A stretch of 64,000 nucleotides of DNA from Mycobacteriales bacterium (GTDB lineage: Bacteria > Actinomycetota > Actinomycetes > DATLTS01), in the NCBI GenBank assembly GCA_035533475.1, contig DATLTS010000051.1:25445-89444 (forward strand), written 5' to 3'. Position 1 is the first letter of the stretch. Every line of letters starts with the position of its first letter. Under the pieces are notes generated by a model. It was not told where the DNA came from and did not search any database. It was given only the letters and a program-made list of their open reading frames with translations. The position numbers and the translations under genes were made by a program. Of the stretch, positions 1 to 7,856 are shown piece by piece.

Positions 1-916
1 TCCACGCCTGCTCGACGCCGAAGCCGGCGGTGGCCAGCTCGTGCTCGATCCGCTCCGGGGTGAACTTCGCCGAGATCTCGGTGAGGAGGTACTCGCCCTC
101 GTCGAAGCCGATGATCAGGTCGAGGTCGGTTACGTGGACGCTCTGCGCGACGCGGGACCGCAGCCGCATCTCGATCCACTGCGCGTCGGCGTCCCACACG
201 GCCACGTGGTCGAAGGCGGCCAGGTCGAAGTCGGCGCCGAGCTCGTTGTTCAGCACCTGGAGCAGGTTGCGGTTGAACTCGGCGGTCACCCCGAGGCTGT
301 CGTCGTAGGCGCGGACCAGGCGCTGCGGGGACTTGACCAGGTCGGTGCCGAGGAGCAGCGTGTCGCCGCGGGTCATCCCGGCGGCCAGGTCGGCGAGGAA
401 CACCGCCCGCTGCGCCGGGGTGAGGTTGCCGATCGTGCCGCCGAGGAAGGCCACCAGGCGCCGGCCGTCGGTCGGGATCTCGCCGAGATGGCGGTGGAAG
501 TCGCCGACCACCCCGCGGACCTCGACCGCGAACTCGCGGCTGATCCGCGCGGCGGCCTCCCGCAGCGCCACCTCGCTGACGTCGAACGGCACGAACCGGT
601 GCAGCGAGCCGGCCGCCGCCATCGCCGTGAGCAGCAGCCGGGTCTTCTCCGACGATCCGGAGCCGAGCTCGACGAGGGTGTCGGCGCCGGCCCGCCCGAC
701 GATGTCGGAGGCGTGGGTGGCGAGGATCGCCCGCTCGGCCCGGGTCGGGTAGTACTCCGCCAGCTTGGTGATGTCGTCGAACAGGCGGCTGCCCCGCTCG
801 TCGTAGAACCACAGTGGCGGCATCGACTTGGGGCTGGCGGTGAGCCCGGCGGCGGCGTCGGCGAGCAGCGCGGCCCGGCGCTCGCCCTGCGCGAGATGCA
901 CGTCGACGGTCAGCAT
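1..916 (-). CDS. egtD: L-histidine N-alpha-methyltransferase EgtD (3' end outside window)
   Basis: EgtD transfers three methyl groups from S-adenosylmethionine to histidine to give hercynine, the first step of ergothioneine synthesis in the cytoplasm. About 305 codons are visible against roughly 320 in the family, so only the C-terminus is missing at the left edge. The N-terminus reads MLTVDVHLAQGERRAAL; then PLWFYDERGSRLFDDIT and the conserved EYYPTRAE tyrosine segment (the histidine-binding loop of the family), followed by the SAM-binding run LVELGSGSSEKT. The ATG shares one base with the EgtB stop (TGATG), so the two are translationally coupled. Assignment is firm; the order egtB then egtD with no egtC between is unlike the mycobacterial egtABCDE cluster. 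Confidence 0.95.
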   Translation of the reverse strand, partial: MLTVDVHLAQGERRAALLADAAAGLTASPKSMPPLWFYDERGSRLFDDITKLAEYYPTRAERAILATHASDIVGRAGADTLVELGSGSSEKTRLLLTAMAAAGSLHRFVPFDVSEVALREAAARISREFAVEVRGVVGDFHRHLGEIPTDGRRLVAFLGGTIGNLTPAQRAVFLADLAAGMTRGDTLLLGTDLVKSPQRLVRAYDDSLGVTAEFNRNLLQVLNNELGADFDLAAFDHVAVWDADAQWIEMRLRSRVAQSVHVTDLDLIIGFDEGEYLLTEISAKFTPERIEHELATAGFGVEQAW

Positions 917-2154
917 CAGCGCAGCGGCCCGCGGGCCAGCCGGGCGCCGCTGAACGCCCAGCGGGCCGAGGGCGGGAAGAAGTTGCGGTAGGTGAGCCGG
1001 GCGTGCCCCGGGGGCGTGACGGCGCTGCCGCCGCGCAGCACGTGCTGGCTGACCATGAACTTGCCGTTGTACTCGCCGACCGCCCCGCGGGCCGGCTGGA
1101 ACCCCGGGTAGGGCAGGTAGGCCGAGCCGGTCCACTCCCACACGTAACCGGCGCCGGCCGGTGCGGCCGCCTCCCACTCGAACTCGGTGGGCAGCCGGGC
1201 CCCCGACCAGCGGGCGTAGGCGTCCGCCTCGTAGTAGCTGATGTGGCAGACCGGCTCGTCGGTGGCGACCGGGCGGGGGCCGCCGAGGGTGAACAGCTGC
1301 CACTCGCCGGCGTCCTCGAACCAGTACAGCGGCGCCGTCCAACCCTGGTCGAGCACGGTCGCCCACCCGTCGGAGAGCCACAGTTCCGGGCGGCGGTACC
1401 CGCCGTCGGCGACGAAGGCCAGCCAGTCGCCGCAGGACACCGGCCGGTCGGCCAGCGCGAACGGCTCCAGCAGCACCCGGTGGCGCGGGGTCTCGTTGTC
1501 GAAGCAGAAGCCGTCCCCCGCGTGGCCGATCGCGGCGACGCCGCCCGGATGCTCGACCCAGCGCGCGGCCCGGTCGAGCGTGCCGGCCCGGTGCGGAACG
1601 TCGCGGTAGGCGGGGCGCATCACGTTGAGCGACAGCGCGTGCTTGATGTCCATCAGCAGCAGCTCCTGGTGCTGCTGCTCGTGGTTGAGGCCCAGCTCGG
1701 TCAGCTCCGCTAGCCCCCCGGCCAGCGGAGCGGCGAGCAGGTCGCGCATCGCCCGGTCGACGTGTTCCCGGTAGGCGGCGACCTCCGCGATCCCGGGGCG
1801 GGAGATCACACCGCGCTGCGGGCGCGGCTGGCGGGGCCCGACCGCCTCGTAGTAGGAGTTGAACAGGTAGCCGAATGCCGGGTCGAACGGCCGGTAGCCC
1901 TCCCGCGGCTCGAGCAGGAACGTCTCGAAGAACCAGCTGGTATGGCCGCGATGCCATTTCGTGGGGCTGGTGTCCGGCATCGACTGCACGGTCTGGTCCT
2001 CGGCCGAGAGCGGGGCGGCGAGCAACTCGGTTTGGGCACGCACGGCCCGGTAGCGCTCCGCCCAGCTCGCCGTCGGACCGGGGTCGCCGCCGCTGTCGTT
2101 CAGGGAGATCGCGAGATCTGGAGCTGCGACCTGTGGCTGCGAGGTCACGGACAC
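916..2154 (-). CDS. egtB: Hercynine oxygenase (sulfoxide synthase) EgtB
   Basis: EgtB is the non-haem iron enzyme that joins hercynine to a thiol donor with O2 during ergothioneine synthesis. The 412-residue product has an N-terminal DinB-like domain with iron ligands: His71 in KWHRGHTSWFFE, and His158 and His162 in LNHEQQHQE. A C-terminal formylglycine-enzyme-type fold follows (about residues 200-405), ending with LRGGSAVTPPGHARLTYRNFF. Start is GTG at 2154; a second GTG six bases inside (2148) has better spacing from GAAGG and may be the real one. It lies 10 bases after the acetyltransferase gene and overlaps egtD. The thiol donor (gamma-glutamylcysteine or cysteine) cannot be read from sequence. 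Neither egtA nor egtC is in the visible flank. Confidence 0.95.
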   Translation of the reverse strand: MSVTSQPQVAAPDLAISLNDSGGDPGPTASWAERYRAVRAQTELLAAPLSAEDQTVQSMPDTSPTKWHRGHTSWFFETFLLEPREGYRPFDPAFGYLFNSYYEAVGPRQPRPQRGVISRPGIAEVAAYREHVDRAMRDLLAAPLAGGLAELTELGLNHEQQHQELLLMDIKHALSLNVMRPAYRDVPHRAGTLDRAARWVEHPGGVAAIGHAGDGFCFDNETPRHRVLLEPFALADRPVSCGDWLAFVADGGYRRPELWLSDGWATVLDQGWTAPLYWFEDAGEWQLFTLGGPRPVATDEPVCHISYYEADAYARWSGARLPTEFEWEAAAPAGAGYVWEWTGSAYLPYPGFQPARGAVGEYNGKFMVSQHVLRGGSAVTPPGHARLTYRNFFPPSARWAFSGARLARGPLR

Positions 2155-2164
2155 CCTTCGAACG

Positions 2165-2713
2165 CTACCCGCCCGGGGGGTGTTCGATGCCTACCGGATG
2201 CGGTTCAGGCCGGGCTTCCAGCTCGACGAGCATCCGGGTGTTGCCCAGGGTGTTCGGCTTGACCCGTTCCAGGTCGAGGAATTCGGCGACCCCCTCGTCG
2301 TAGGAGCGCAGCAGCTCGGCGTAGACCTCGGACTCCACCGGCGCGCCGTCGGTGACCCGAAACCCGTGCCGGCCGAAGAAGTCCACCTCGAAGGTCAGGC
2401 AGAAAACCCGCCGGATCCCGAGCTCCCGGGCGGTGTCGAGCAGCCGCTCGAGCAGGGCGTGCCCGACCCCGCGGCCCCTGGCCTCGGGGGCGACGGCGAG
2501 GGTCCGGATCTCGGCGAGGTCCTGCCACATCACGTGCAGCGCCCCGCAGCCCGCGATCCCGGGTCCGGACGCCGGTTCGGCCACCCAGAACTCCTGGATG
2601 TCCTCGTAGAGGGTGACCGTCGCCTTGTCCAGCAGGATCCGCCGGCCGGCATAGGTGTCGACCAGCGCCCGGATCGCCGCCACGTCCTCGGTTCGGGCCC
2701 GGCGGATTCGCAC
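2165..2713 (-). CDS. argA: Amino-acid N-acetyltransferase, GNAT family (ArgA-like)
   Basis: A single GNAT domain of about 182 residues that strongly resembles the short actinobacterial ArgA (the mycobacterial type), which acetylates glutamate or another amino acid at the start of arginine synthesis. Family hallmarks visible: LVDTYAGRRILLDKATVTLY near the N-terminus, GCGALHVMWQDLAEIRTLAV, the acetyl-CoA loop APEARGRGVGHALLERLL, and SYDEGVAEFLDLERVKPN near the end. I prefer GTG at 2713, preceded by GGTAGG about 10 bases away; a TTG at 2746 would extend it and overlap DUF4012. No arginine genes adjoin it; it sits between the DUF4012 gene and egtB, apparently cotranscribed with them. Confidence 0.85.
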   Translation of the reverse strand: MRIRRARTEDVAAIRALVDTYAGRRILLDKATVTLYEDIQEFWVAEPASGPGIAGCGALHVMWQDLAEIRTLAVAPEARGRGVGHALLERLLDTARELGIRRVFCLTFEVDFFGRHGFRVTDGAPVESEVYAELLRSYDEGVAEFLDLERVKPNTLGNTRMLVELEARPEPHPVGIEHPPGG

Positions 2714-2738
2714 GAGGGCGGAACCTACCCCGGTCCGG

Positions 2739-4649
2739 TCAGCCAACGGCCACCGTCAGCGTGGACACGCTCGTCCACGGTCGGTCGATCGAGGGCAGCG
2801 GGGCGTGCAGGCGGACCCCGGACTGGGCGGAGAACCGGACCACGAGCTGCGCCGGGTACACCGTCGGTTGCGGCACGAGCAGCAGCCGGTAGCTCCCGCC
2901 GGTGATCGCGACGGTGTAGGACAGGCTCAGCGTGACGCTCGCGCCGCGGGGGAGGACCACCTCGGTCAGCAGCTGCTGGCCGCCGTCGAGCGGCTCGACC
3001 TCCCCGCGGCCGGGGACCCCGTCGACGGAGAACCCGGTCACCCGGGCGGAGCCACCGAAAGCCAACCCGACCAGCTCGCTGAGCCGCCCCGGATGCAGCG
3101 GTCCGGCTACGTAGCTGCCGAGGGCGGCGGGGGCGTCGTTATGCAGATGAAAGGTTTCGAAGACCTCCGCCTGTCCTTTACCGAGAACGACCTGCACGTC
3201 GAGCGTGCGGCGGGCGTAGTAGTCGAGCTTGTTGCCGTGCATCGGGCTGTCCCCGAGGTTGTCCACCGTCGCCATCGCGATGTCGCCCCCCGCGGGGTCG
3301 ACCGCCCCGGCGGCGCCGGCGTCGACCAGCTCCGCCTCGGCGGCGGGGTCGGCGCTCCACAGCACGATGTGCCGCCCGGCGACCTGCGCGGCGAGGGTCA
3401 GGATGAGGCTGAGCGTCGGGGGCCGGCCGAGCAGCGTGCGGACCACCCCGCCAGCGGCCCGTTCGAGCCCGACCCGCCGGGCCTGCTGCTGCGCGGGGTC
3501 GACCGGGACCGGGCCGTAGCTTTGCACCAGCAGGTCGTAGGCCAGCTCCGGGCCGGTCACCCGGTGCCCGTCGGGGAGCAGCACCGTGGACCCGGTGCTG
3601 CCGACGATCGCCGCCATCGCCGGCACGTCGAGCAGCACGACCGCGTCGGGCCGCACGCCGAGGCTGCGCTGGGTCAACCCGGCCAGCACCGTGGCGCTGT
3701 CCGGGACGCTCGGGGAGAAGTTGGCGTTCGTCCAGATCGTGGTGTTCGCGCCGAACCCGCCGTAGGAGCGCAGGTAGTCCGCCGGGGCGGGGACCGACGT
3801 GGCGTAGGACGGCGACCTGGACAGGCTGGACGTGACGTCGCGGAACGCGCCGACCGTCAGCCGGCCGCTGCTGCTGTGCGCCAGCGCGACCGTCGAGACG
3901 AGGCCGCCGGTGCCGCGGATCTCGGCGTTGTTCTCCAGTCCCAGCAGCAGGGTGCGCGGGCCGCCGGCCCCGAGCAGGTCGCCGAGCGCGGCGGTCATCG
4001 CGGTGGCCCGGCGCAGGCCGGCGTCGGCGCCGGCGACCCGGCCGCGGGCCGAGCTGACCGCGGACCCGACGAACCAGGGGGTGAACGAGGTCTGGACCCG
4101 GTCCAGCCGGTCGAGCGCGCCGGCCACCGCGAGCTCGGAGCCCGCCAGGTCGGTGTGCAGGCGGTCGAGCCGGGTCAGGTCGATCCGGCCGGCGGTGCCG
4201 AGGTGCTCGGTGTCCGCGGCCAGCGTTCGGCTCGCGGACAGCAGCGAGACGAATGCGGTGCCGACCGCGCGTTCGGCTACTACGGAGCGCCCGAGCAGCG
4301 GGACGTCACCGACCAGCCGGGGTCCGACAGCCGAGAGCAGGCCGAGCGCCGACTGGGCGGAGCGCAGGTCGGCGGCGAGCCGGGGCAGCGTCTGCGCGAC
4401 GCCGACGTGCTCGCCGGCCGCGAGGTTGCGCAGATCGTCCCGCACCGCGGTCAACCGGTCGCGGACGATGACCGCGTCGACGGCGGCCCAGGCCAGCAGC
4501 CCGCACGCGGCGACGACGAGGAGGGCGACCGCGGGTCGGAGCAGGCGTCGACGGCGCGACCGGGACCCGGGCCGTCCCGGCTCGAGCCGTCCCGGCTCGG
4601 TCAGGCCCGGCTCGGGCAGTCCCGGCTCCGGCTGTCCCGGCTCGGTCAG
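2739..4649 (-). CDS. DUF4012 membrane-anchored surface protein
   Basis: A large DUF4012 protein, a family of unknown function often found near cell-surface polysaccharide genes in actinobacteria. The family signature LLLGLENNAEIRGTGG is present, and the extracytoplasmic part runs to the end. The first ordinary start in frame is TTG at 4454, but this would delete the membrane anchor. The frame stays open upstream and encodes a Pro-Glu-Pro-Gly repeat tail, a run of arginines, then a hydrophobic segment (PAVALLVVAACGLLAWAAV). No ATG, GTG or TTG lies between, so a CTG at 4647-4649, overlapping the preceding TGA as CTGA, is the likely start, giving about 636 residues. Start choice is inference; family assignment is strong. 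Confidence 0.8.
   Translation of the reverse strand: MTEPGQPEPGLPEPGLTEPGRLEPGRPGSRSRRRRLLRPAVALLVVAACGLLAWAAVDAVIVRDRLTAVRDDLRNLAAGEHVGVAQTLPRLAADLRSAQSALGLLSAVGPRLVGDVPLLGRSVVAERAVGTAFVSLLSASRTLAADTEHLGTAGRIDLTRLDRLHTDLAGSELAVAGALDRLDRVQTSFTPWFVGSAVSSARGRVAGADAGLRRATAMTAALGDLLGAGGPRTLLLGLENNAEIRGTGGLVSTVALAHSSSGRLTVGAFRDVTSSLSRSPSYATSVPAPADYLRSYGGFGANTTIWTNANFSPSVPDSATVLAGLTQRSLGVRPDAVVLLDVPAMAAIVGSTGSTVLLPDGHRVTGPELAYDLLVQSYGPVPVDPAQQQARRVGLERAAGGVVRTLLGRPPTLSLILTLAAQVAGRHIVLWSADPAAEAELVDAGAAGAVDPAGGDIAMATVDNLGDSPMHGNKLDYYARRTLDVQVVLGKGQAEVFETFHLHNDAPAALGSYVAGPLHPGRLSELVGLAFGGSARVTGFSVDGVPGRGEVEPLDGGQQLLTEVVLPRGASVTLSLSYTVAITGGSYRLLLVPQPTVYPAQLVVRFSAQSGVRLHAPLPSIDRPWTSVSTLTVAVG
4573..4647. 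repeat. Five 15-bp tandem repeats encoding EPG-type pentapeptides
   Basis: Five in-register 15-base units, core TCCCGGCTCG, lie at 4573-4587, 4588-4602, 4603-4617, 4618-4632 and 4633-4647. On the minus strand they encode the degenerate pentapeptide (L/P/T)-EPG-(L/Q/R) at the cytoplasmic N-terminus of the DUF4012 protein. The unit is a multiple of three, so copy number can change without frameshift. Confidence 0.85.
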
Positions 4650-4942
4650 GCGGCGGCGCGCCGGCGTCGGCCGGCGACGATCATCAGGGTGCCACCACCG
4701 AGGGCCACCCCGCCGGCCAGCGACATCAGCGCGACGTCCGCGCCGGTGAACGGCAGCGCGAAGTGCTCACCGAGCACGACGGTCGGGGGGGTCGCCTTGT
4801 GGAACTGCTTGCCCTGGACCTGCGGGCAATTCTGGCTGTACGCCTCGCAGGTTCCGCCGGCGGCCTGGGCTGCGACGGCGGGCGCGATGCTCAGCCCGAT
4901 CGCAAGGGCTGCGACCGCAGTCGCTCTCGGCAGCCGGACCAT
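4646..4942 (-). CDS. Small LPXTG-type (LPFTG) cell-wall-anchored protein
   Basis: A 98-residue secreted protein. It starts MVRLPRATAVAALAIGLSIA, a typical signal peptide ending near AVAAQA, followed by a short mature part with two cysteines (GTCEAYSQNCPQ). It ends with a sortase signal: LPFTG, a hydrophobic stretch and RRRR. The mature domain between the two signals is only about 40 residues, so it probably tags or links the wall rather than acting as an enzyme. ATG at 4942 is preceded by GAGGGGA with good spacing; a longer reading from 4999 would spoil the signal peptide. Its TGA overlaps the proposed CTG start of the DUF4012 gene. No sortase gene is in the window. Function unknown. Confidence 0.82.
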   Translation of the reverse strand: MVRLPRATAVAALAIGLSIAPAVAAQAAGGTCEAYSQNCPQVQGKQFHKATPPTVVLGEHFALPFTGADVALMSLAGGVALGGGTLMIVAGRRRRAAA

Positions 4943-4970
4943 CGGACGTCCCCTCGTTGTAGTGGAACAG

Positions 4971-4999
4971 AGTGTGACGGATTTTTCGACCGGCGGCAA
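4971..4999 (-). promoter_or_regulatory. Candidate promoter for the LPFTG-DUF4012-argA-egt run
   Basis: On the minus strand TTGCCG (4994-4999) and CACACT (4971-4976) are separated by 17 bases, about 29 bases before the LPFTG start. The -10 box is weak, so this is a candidate only. Confidence 0.35.
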
Positions 5000-5027
5000 G
5001 TGCTTCCTAGGTTCTGCCCGTGACTGG

Positions 5028-5187
5028 CGGAGCGAAACTCGTCACGCTCCGGATAATTACGGAGCGTAAAGCGGGGTAAAGACGCCTTATCGGGCGATCG
5101 ACGAGACAACCCGGCTGACTGTGAGTAACCTTCCGCTTACCTGGTCGTTCTCACTGACAGTAGGGCGCGTCACGTCCCCACGCTCCG
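5028..5187. promoter_or_regulatory. Cluster of CGGAGCG/CGCTCCG half-sites in a divergent promoter region
   Basis: The 300-base gap between the LPFTG gene and the polysaccharide transferase holds no gene. It contains the 7-mer CGGAGCG at 5028-5034 and 5060-5066 and its complement at 5045-5051 and 5181-5187. The middle pair forms a perfect inverted repeat, ACGCTCCG-8 bases-CGGAGCGT (5044-5067), with an AT-rich centre GATAATTA. The arrangement looks like an operator array, but no cognate regulator is adjacent. Confidence 0.5.
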
Positions 5188-5242
5188 CTGTCGCGGTCAG
5201 TGACCGACCTCATCTGGCTGGAAGGTAGGGGGTGCGCTGCTC

Positions 5243-6676
5243 GTGAGTGTTATCAGTCGCGAGGAGAACGTCGGCTTCGCGCTTGCTCTCGCGCCGGTGG
5301 AACGGCGGATCGAGGGGCTGCTCCAGGCCCGCGAACAGCTGCGCGGTCGGGCGCTGCGCTACGGCGTCAGCCCGTTCCTGGTTGCGGTCGACCTGCTCGC
5401 CGTCGTCGTAGCCGGTGCGCTCACCGTCGCGCCGCTCCAGTCGGTCGGTGTCCTCGCCGTGGCGACGCTCGTCGTGTACGGCCTCGGCGGCCTGTACCGG
5501 TCGCGCCTCACCCTGTCGCTGCTCGATGACCTGCCCGTTCTCGTCGCGCGCGGACTGGCCGCCGGGGCCATCGCGCTCGCCGTCGACGTCGCCCGCAACG
5601 GCCGGGCCGTGCATGCGGGGCTGCTCGGCACCACCGCGGTCTTCGTGGTGGCCGCGGCGCTCGCCCGCACCGTTGCCTACACCGTCGTCCGCCAGGTCCG
5701 CAGGAACGGCTTCGTGGCGCACCCGACGCTCGTGCTCGGTGCCGGACAGATCGGCGGCCAGCTCGCCGAGACCCTGCTCGAGCACCCGGAGTACGGCCTG
5801 CTCCCGGTCGGCTTCCTCGACTCCGATCCGCTGCTGGGCGAGTCGCAGCGGCCGGTGCCGTTGCTCGGCGGCTACGACGAGCTGGCTCGGGTGATCCACG
5901 AGTTCTCGGTCCGCGAGGTCATCATCGCCTTCTCCGGCCAGCGCGAGTCGAACATGATCGACATGTTGCGTACCTGCGACCGGCTCAAGTGCGAGATCTT
6001 CTTCGTCCCCCGGCTCTTCGAGATGCACAGCGCGGGCGGGCAGGGGATGGACACGGTTTGGGGCCTGCCGCTGGTCCGGATGCGCCGGGCCGCGTACCGC
6101 TCGGCTTCGTGGCGGGCGAAGCGGCTCTTCGACGTCGTCGCCGCGGCCGTCGCGCTCACCGTCGCCGCCCCGCTCATGGGGCTGATCGCCCTCGCGGTCC
6201 GCTCCGACAGCGGGCGGGGGGTGCTGTTCCGCCAGGAGCGGGTCGGCGTCGACGGCCGCCGGTTCCAGGTCTACAAGTTCCGCACGCTGCGCCCGGTCGA
6301 CGACGAGGAGTCGGCTACCCGGTGGAGTGTCGTCGGGGATCACCGGATGGGGCGGGTCGGACGGTTCCTCCGGCGCAGCTCGCTCGACGAGCTCCCGCAG
6401 CTCTGGAACGTGCTGACCGGGGACATGAGCCTGGTCGGTCCGCGCCCGGAGCGGCCGTTCTTCGCCGCCGAGTTCGCCCGCTCGCTGCCCCGCTACGTCC
6501 ACCGCAACCGGGTTCCGGCCGGCCTGACCGGATACGCCCAGGTGCACGGTCTGCGTGGCGACACGTCGATCGCCGACCGGGCGCGGTTCGACAACTACTA
6601 CGTCGAGAACTGGTCGCTGTGGCTCGACGTGAAGATCATCCTTCGGACCGCGATGTCGGCCGCCCGCGGCGGCTGA
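5243..6676 (+). CDS. Polyprenyl-phosphate glycosyl-1-phosphate transferase (WcaJ/PssY type)
   Basis: This membrane enzyme starts repeat-unit assembly by moving a sugar-1-phosphate from a nucleotide sugar to undecaprenyl phosphate. The 477-residue product has N-terminal membrane helices (about residues 35-160), a nucleotide-binding-like middle domain (LVLGAGQIGGQLAETLL), and the catalytic bacterial sugar-transferase domain from about residue 293: KRLFDVVAAAVALT, LFRQERVGVDGRRFQVYKFR, DELPQLWNVLTGDMSLVGPR, and the C-terminal NYYVENWSLWLDVKIIL. GTG at 5243 is preceded by AAGGTAGGGGG. It opens the polysaccharide locus, and its 3' end overlaps the convergent GT4 gene by 41 bases. The sugar cannot be told from sequence. 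Confidence 0.93.
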   Translation: MSVISREENVGFALALAPVERRIEGLLQAREQLRGRALRYGVSPFLVAVDLLAVVVAGALTVAPLQSVGVLAVATLVVYGLGGLYRSRLTLSLLDDLPVLVARGLAAGAIALAVDVARNGRAVHAGLLGTTAVFVVAAALARTVAYTVVRQVRRNGFVAHPTLVLGAGQIGGQLAETLLEHPEYGLLPVGFLDSDPLLGESQRPVPLLGGYDELARVIHEFSVREVIIAFSGQRESNMIDMLRTCDRLKCEIFFVPRLFEMHSAGGQGMDTVWGLPLVRMRRAAYRSASWRAKRLFDVVAAAVALTVAAPLMGLIALAVRSDSGRGVLFRQERVGVDGRRFQVYKFRTLRPVDDEESATRWSVVGDHRMGRVGRFLRRSSLDELPQLWNVLTGDMSLVGPRPERPFFAAEFARSLPRYVHRNRVPAGLTGYAQVHGLRGDTSIADRARFDNYYVENWSLWLDVKIILRTAMSAARGG

Positions 6677-7790
6677 CCGGGGGCGGGCCGCGCCGCTCGT
6701 CGAGGACGGTGGTGACCAGCGCGTTCATCTGCTCGAAGGTGACCTGCTCGTCGAGGTGGGCCGCGGCGAACGCGGCGGTTCCGGCCCGCTCGGTTTCCAC
6801 CAGTGCCGGCTCGGCCAGCCGCCGCGCGACCGCGTCGACGAGTGACGCGGTCCCGGCGGGCACGACCGCGCCGCGCTGGCTCCCCCCGAGGATCTCGCGG
6901 ACCCCGGCCACATCGGTGGCGACGATGCTCGAGCCGGTCGCGCAGGCCTCGAGCAGCGCGAGCGAGAGCCCCTCCCACCGGGATGGGAAGACGACCACGT
7001 CGGCCGCGGCGTACCAGGACCGCACGTCGTCGGTGGCGCCGACGTGGCGGACACCCTCGCCCGGTGCGCGGAACTCCCCGCCGCCGACTAGCTCCAGCCG
7101 CGCCCCGGGGACCCGCTGGCGGACCCGCGGCCAGGCCGCGGCCAGCAGATCCTGGCCCTTCTGTGCCGCGATCCGCCCGACGCACACGGCGAGCGGGCCG
7201 GCGCTGAGCCCGAGCGCGGCCCGGGCCGCGAGCCGTTCCTCGGCGGTCGCTGGCGGGAACCGGGCCAGGTCGACCCCGTTGCGCACCACCGCGAACCGGG
7301 ATCGCACCCCGGCGCGCTCCGCGAGCTCGCGTTCGGCCTCGGACACGCACACCACCCGGTCGGCCCACCTGCCCGCCCATCGCTCCCAGCCGCGGGTTGC
7401 CGGCGCGAGCGCCCCGCCGACCGCGAGCCAGGACCAGCCGTGCGGCTGGAACAGCGTCGCGGTCCGCCCGCGCAGCGCCAGGCGACCGGCCAGCCCGGCC
7501 GTGGACGAATGCAGGTGCACCAGATCCGGGACCCGCTCGCGCAGCACCGCCGACAGCGCGGCGACCTCCCCGGCCAGCCGGCGCGACGGCCCGCGCCCCG
7601 CCGACCAGGCCAGCCGAGGTATTCCGCGCCGGTCCAGCTCGCCGCCCAGCGGCTCACCGGACGGGCAGGCGACCGCCACCTCCACGCCGCGCCGGGCCTG
7701 GTCCCCGGCCAGGCGCGCGACGTAGGCCGCGACCCCGCCGTCGGTGGGTTGCGCCACGTGGACAACCCGGGGTGTCGGCACGGAACGCAC
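6636..7790 (-). CDS. Glycosyltransferase family 4
   Basis: A GT-B retaining glycosyltransferase of about 384 residues. N-terminal acceptor domain: VVHVAQPTDGGVAAYVARL and LVHLHSSTAGLAGRL. C-terminal nucleotide-sugar domain: VCVGRIAAQKGQDLL, GATDDVRSWYAAADVVVFPS, then the E-x7-E motif of GT4 enzymes in RWEGLSLALLEACATGSSIV. GTG at 7790 is the outermost plausible start; another GTG at 7781 follows and neither has a clear ribosome-binding site. It is convergent with, and overlaps, the end of the sugar transferase, and diverges from the next GT4 gene. Donor and acceptor are unknown. Confidence 0.85.
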   Translation of the reverse strand: MRSVPTPRVVHVAQPTDGGVAAYVARLAGDQARRGVEVAVACPSGEPLGGELDRRGIPRLAWSAGRGPSRRLAGEVAALSAVLRERVPDLVHLHSSTAGLAGRLALRGRTATLFQPHGWSWLAVGGALAPATRGWERWAGRWADRVVCVSEAERELAERAGVRSRFAVVRNGVDLARFPPATAEERLAARAALGLSAGPLAVCVGRIAAQKGQDLLAAAWPRVRQRVPGARLELVGGGEFRAPGEGVRHVGATDDVRSWYAAADVVVFPSRWEGLSLALLEACATGSSIVATDVAGVREILGGSQRGAVVPAGTASLVDAVARRLAEPALVETERAGTAAFAAAHLDEQVTFEQMNALVTTVLDERRGPPPVSRRGRPTSRSEG

Positions 7791-7856
7791 GTTATCGACC
7801 GGCACGGCCCCGTCCCGGAGGTAGCGTCGTTCGGACCCGAGCGAAAGGTCGAACGG

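Noticed and set aside
41..991. Long + strand frame opposite egtD/egtB
   Set aside because: Composition-driven shadow; low-complexity Val/Glu/Gly text, while the minus strand gives clear EgtD and EgtB motifs.
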